Of a stretch of 64,000 bases of DNA, positions 63,081-64,000 are shown piece after piece. The notes beneath the pieces are model-generated. The model searched no databases. It was given only the letters and a program-made list of their open reading frames with translations, and was not told the origin of the DNA. Made by a program: the position numbers and the translations under genes. How positions within the stretch are numbered: position 1 is the first letter of the stretch; each line of letters starts with the position of its first letter. Origin of the DNA: Bombus terrestris (lineage: Eukaryota; Arthropoda; Insecta; Hymenoptera; Apidae); the NCBI RefSeq assembly GCF_910591885.1, contig NC_063274.1, positions 6,634,001 to 6,698,000 on the forward strand, written 5' to 3'.

Positions 63081-63153
63081 TGCCGAAACCCGGGATTGAA
63101 CCGGGGACATTTAGATCTTCAGTCTAACGCTCTCCCAACTGAGCTATTTCGGC
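63081..63153 (-). tRNA. tRNA-Phe (anticodon GAA)
   Basis: Read on the minus strand, the 73 bases fold into a canonical cloverleaf. The acceptor stem pairs GCCGAAA with TTTCGGC, and the discriminator base is A. The D arm is GCTC-AGTTGGGA-GAGC. The anticodon stem TTAGA/TCTAA closes the loop CTGAAGA, which places GAA at positions 34-36 and decodes phenylalanine codons UUC and UUU. The T arm is CCCGG-TTCAATC-CCGGG. All stems are fully paired in this reading and there is no intron. The internal promoter is present: an A box in the D arm (TAGCTCAGTTGGG) and a B box GGTTCAATCCC, the usual RNA polymerase III elements. A T-run follows the 3' end. The terminal CCA is not encoded, as expected for a nuclear eukaryotic tRNA. 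The gene is solitary, in AT-rich DNA, and looks functional rather than SINE-derived because every stem is intact. Confidence 0.97.
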
Positions 63154-63972
63154 TTGATGAGTTACGTTCGTAATAGGGTTTAAATGCACAATGTGTATAG
63201 AGAATACTAAATAAAAAGATTGAAATTAACTTTAATACGCAAACGGAAGATTTACTTTTACACGTACAATCTGTTACAAACTACCAATGAATTATATCGC
63301 TTGATTGCATGCGTGAAAAATTATTATCGAATAGGCGGGAAAGATAAGTAAGAAATACTACTAAACAAAAATAACAGATAACGATAGGAGAAAAACAAGA
63401 GAAGATGAATGCCTGATAGCATAACGTCAGGGTCAGAACGGTCACGATTATTAGAAAATGCCGGGCGTAATTTACCAGAATTTATCACTAGAATTCCTCT
63501 TGCCGAGTATCGGAAAAATTAGACAATATCATCGCAAACGAGCAGTCTTACGTTGGAAAAATCGATAATAATTTCCATACGCCTCTGAAACCGTCCAGAA
63601 ATTTGTCCGTCTGGCGATAGATGCCTCGAACGAAAGACCATAAAACTCATTAAAACGCATTACCCAGCTCTAATCGGCAGAAATTTAAATTCCAATTCGC
63701 TGTTATGTAGCCGCACCACCGATAGACCTTTGCGAACTGGACACCTAGTCCGGTGTCTACGCCGGAATTACCCGGCATTACGTACGCAATTTCCAACGGT
63801 TAAAGGACGTGATCGCGGTAATGACGTTCGAGGGAGGCTTGAAAACCTCGGGATCACGGATGCACGTTAAAAAGGACGGCGTATATCCAGGCGAACGAGT
63901 CAATCGAACGGGCCTGCGCTCTCTGTCTTTCCGTGTGTTAGACCGCGAGACAGGTCATACACAGGCGCGCAC

Positions 63973-64000
63973 GCGGCGAGGGATACGAAATTAATAGTGT
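63973..64000 (+). repeat. 28-base dispersed repeat, copy 2 (runs to the window edge)
   Basis: Partner of 62371-62398 in the same orientation, about 1.6 kb away and on the other side of tRNA-Phe. The window ends within the match, so the true repeat length is not known. Confidence 0.6.

Overview
The window looks like gene-poor nuclear DNA from an insect, most probably a bee or another hymenopteran. This is inferred from the alternation of AT-rich and GC-rich tracts, the abundance of CpG, the absence of bacterial-style gene packing, and the presence of small insect-type mobile elements (a Tc1/mariner MITE, a piggyBac-type TTAA element, a solo LTR). No operons, Shine-Dalgarno sites, CRISPR arrays or phage genes are seen. 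Species assignment is not possible by eye.

The only gene called with high confidence is a tRNA-Phe(GAA) on the minus strand at 63081-63153, with a run of seven T residues just downstream as its RNA polymerase III terminator. No protein-coding gene could be recognised by family. Long open frames exist (up to about 208 codons from an ATG), but they are unremarkable for GC-rich, stop-poor DNA and carry no recognisable domain. A few splice-site-bounded open segments are listed as low-confidence candidate exons: a 192-base phase 0 segment at 49992-50183, a phase-compatible minus-strand series at 49500, 46663 and 44602, and short plus-strand candidates at 29615 and 35228.

Layout: 1-9.4 kb is non-genic, with a CpG-dense block near 600-900 and a purine-rich tract near 3.9 kb. 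9.4-30 kb is non-genic with scattered microsatellites and some CNE-like blocks rich in TAATTA cores. 30.4-31.1 kb holds a solo LTR with a perfect target duplication, followed by a tRNA-like sequence. 34.9-35.1 kb is the mariner MITE. 36-59 kb is non-genic apart from the candidate exons. 59.8-60.4 kb is the piggyBac-type element. 61.7-61.9 kb is a CpG-rich block with two CACGTG E-boxes. 62.3-64 kb contains the tRNA between two copies of a 28-base repeat.

The parsimonious reading is a long intergenic or intronic stretch, possibly regulatory, next to genes lying outside the window. Nothing here proves a new biological system. The best leads are the structure of the TTAA element, the repeat pair around the tRNA, and the candidate spliced transcript on the minus strand at 44-50 kb.
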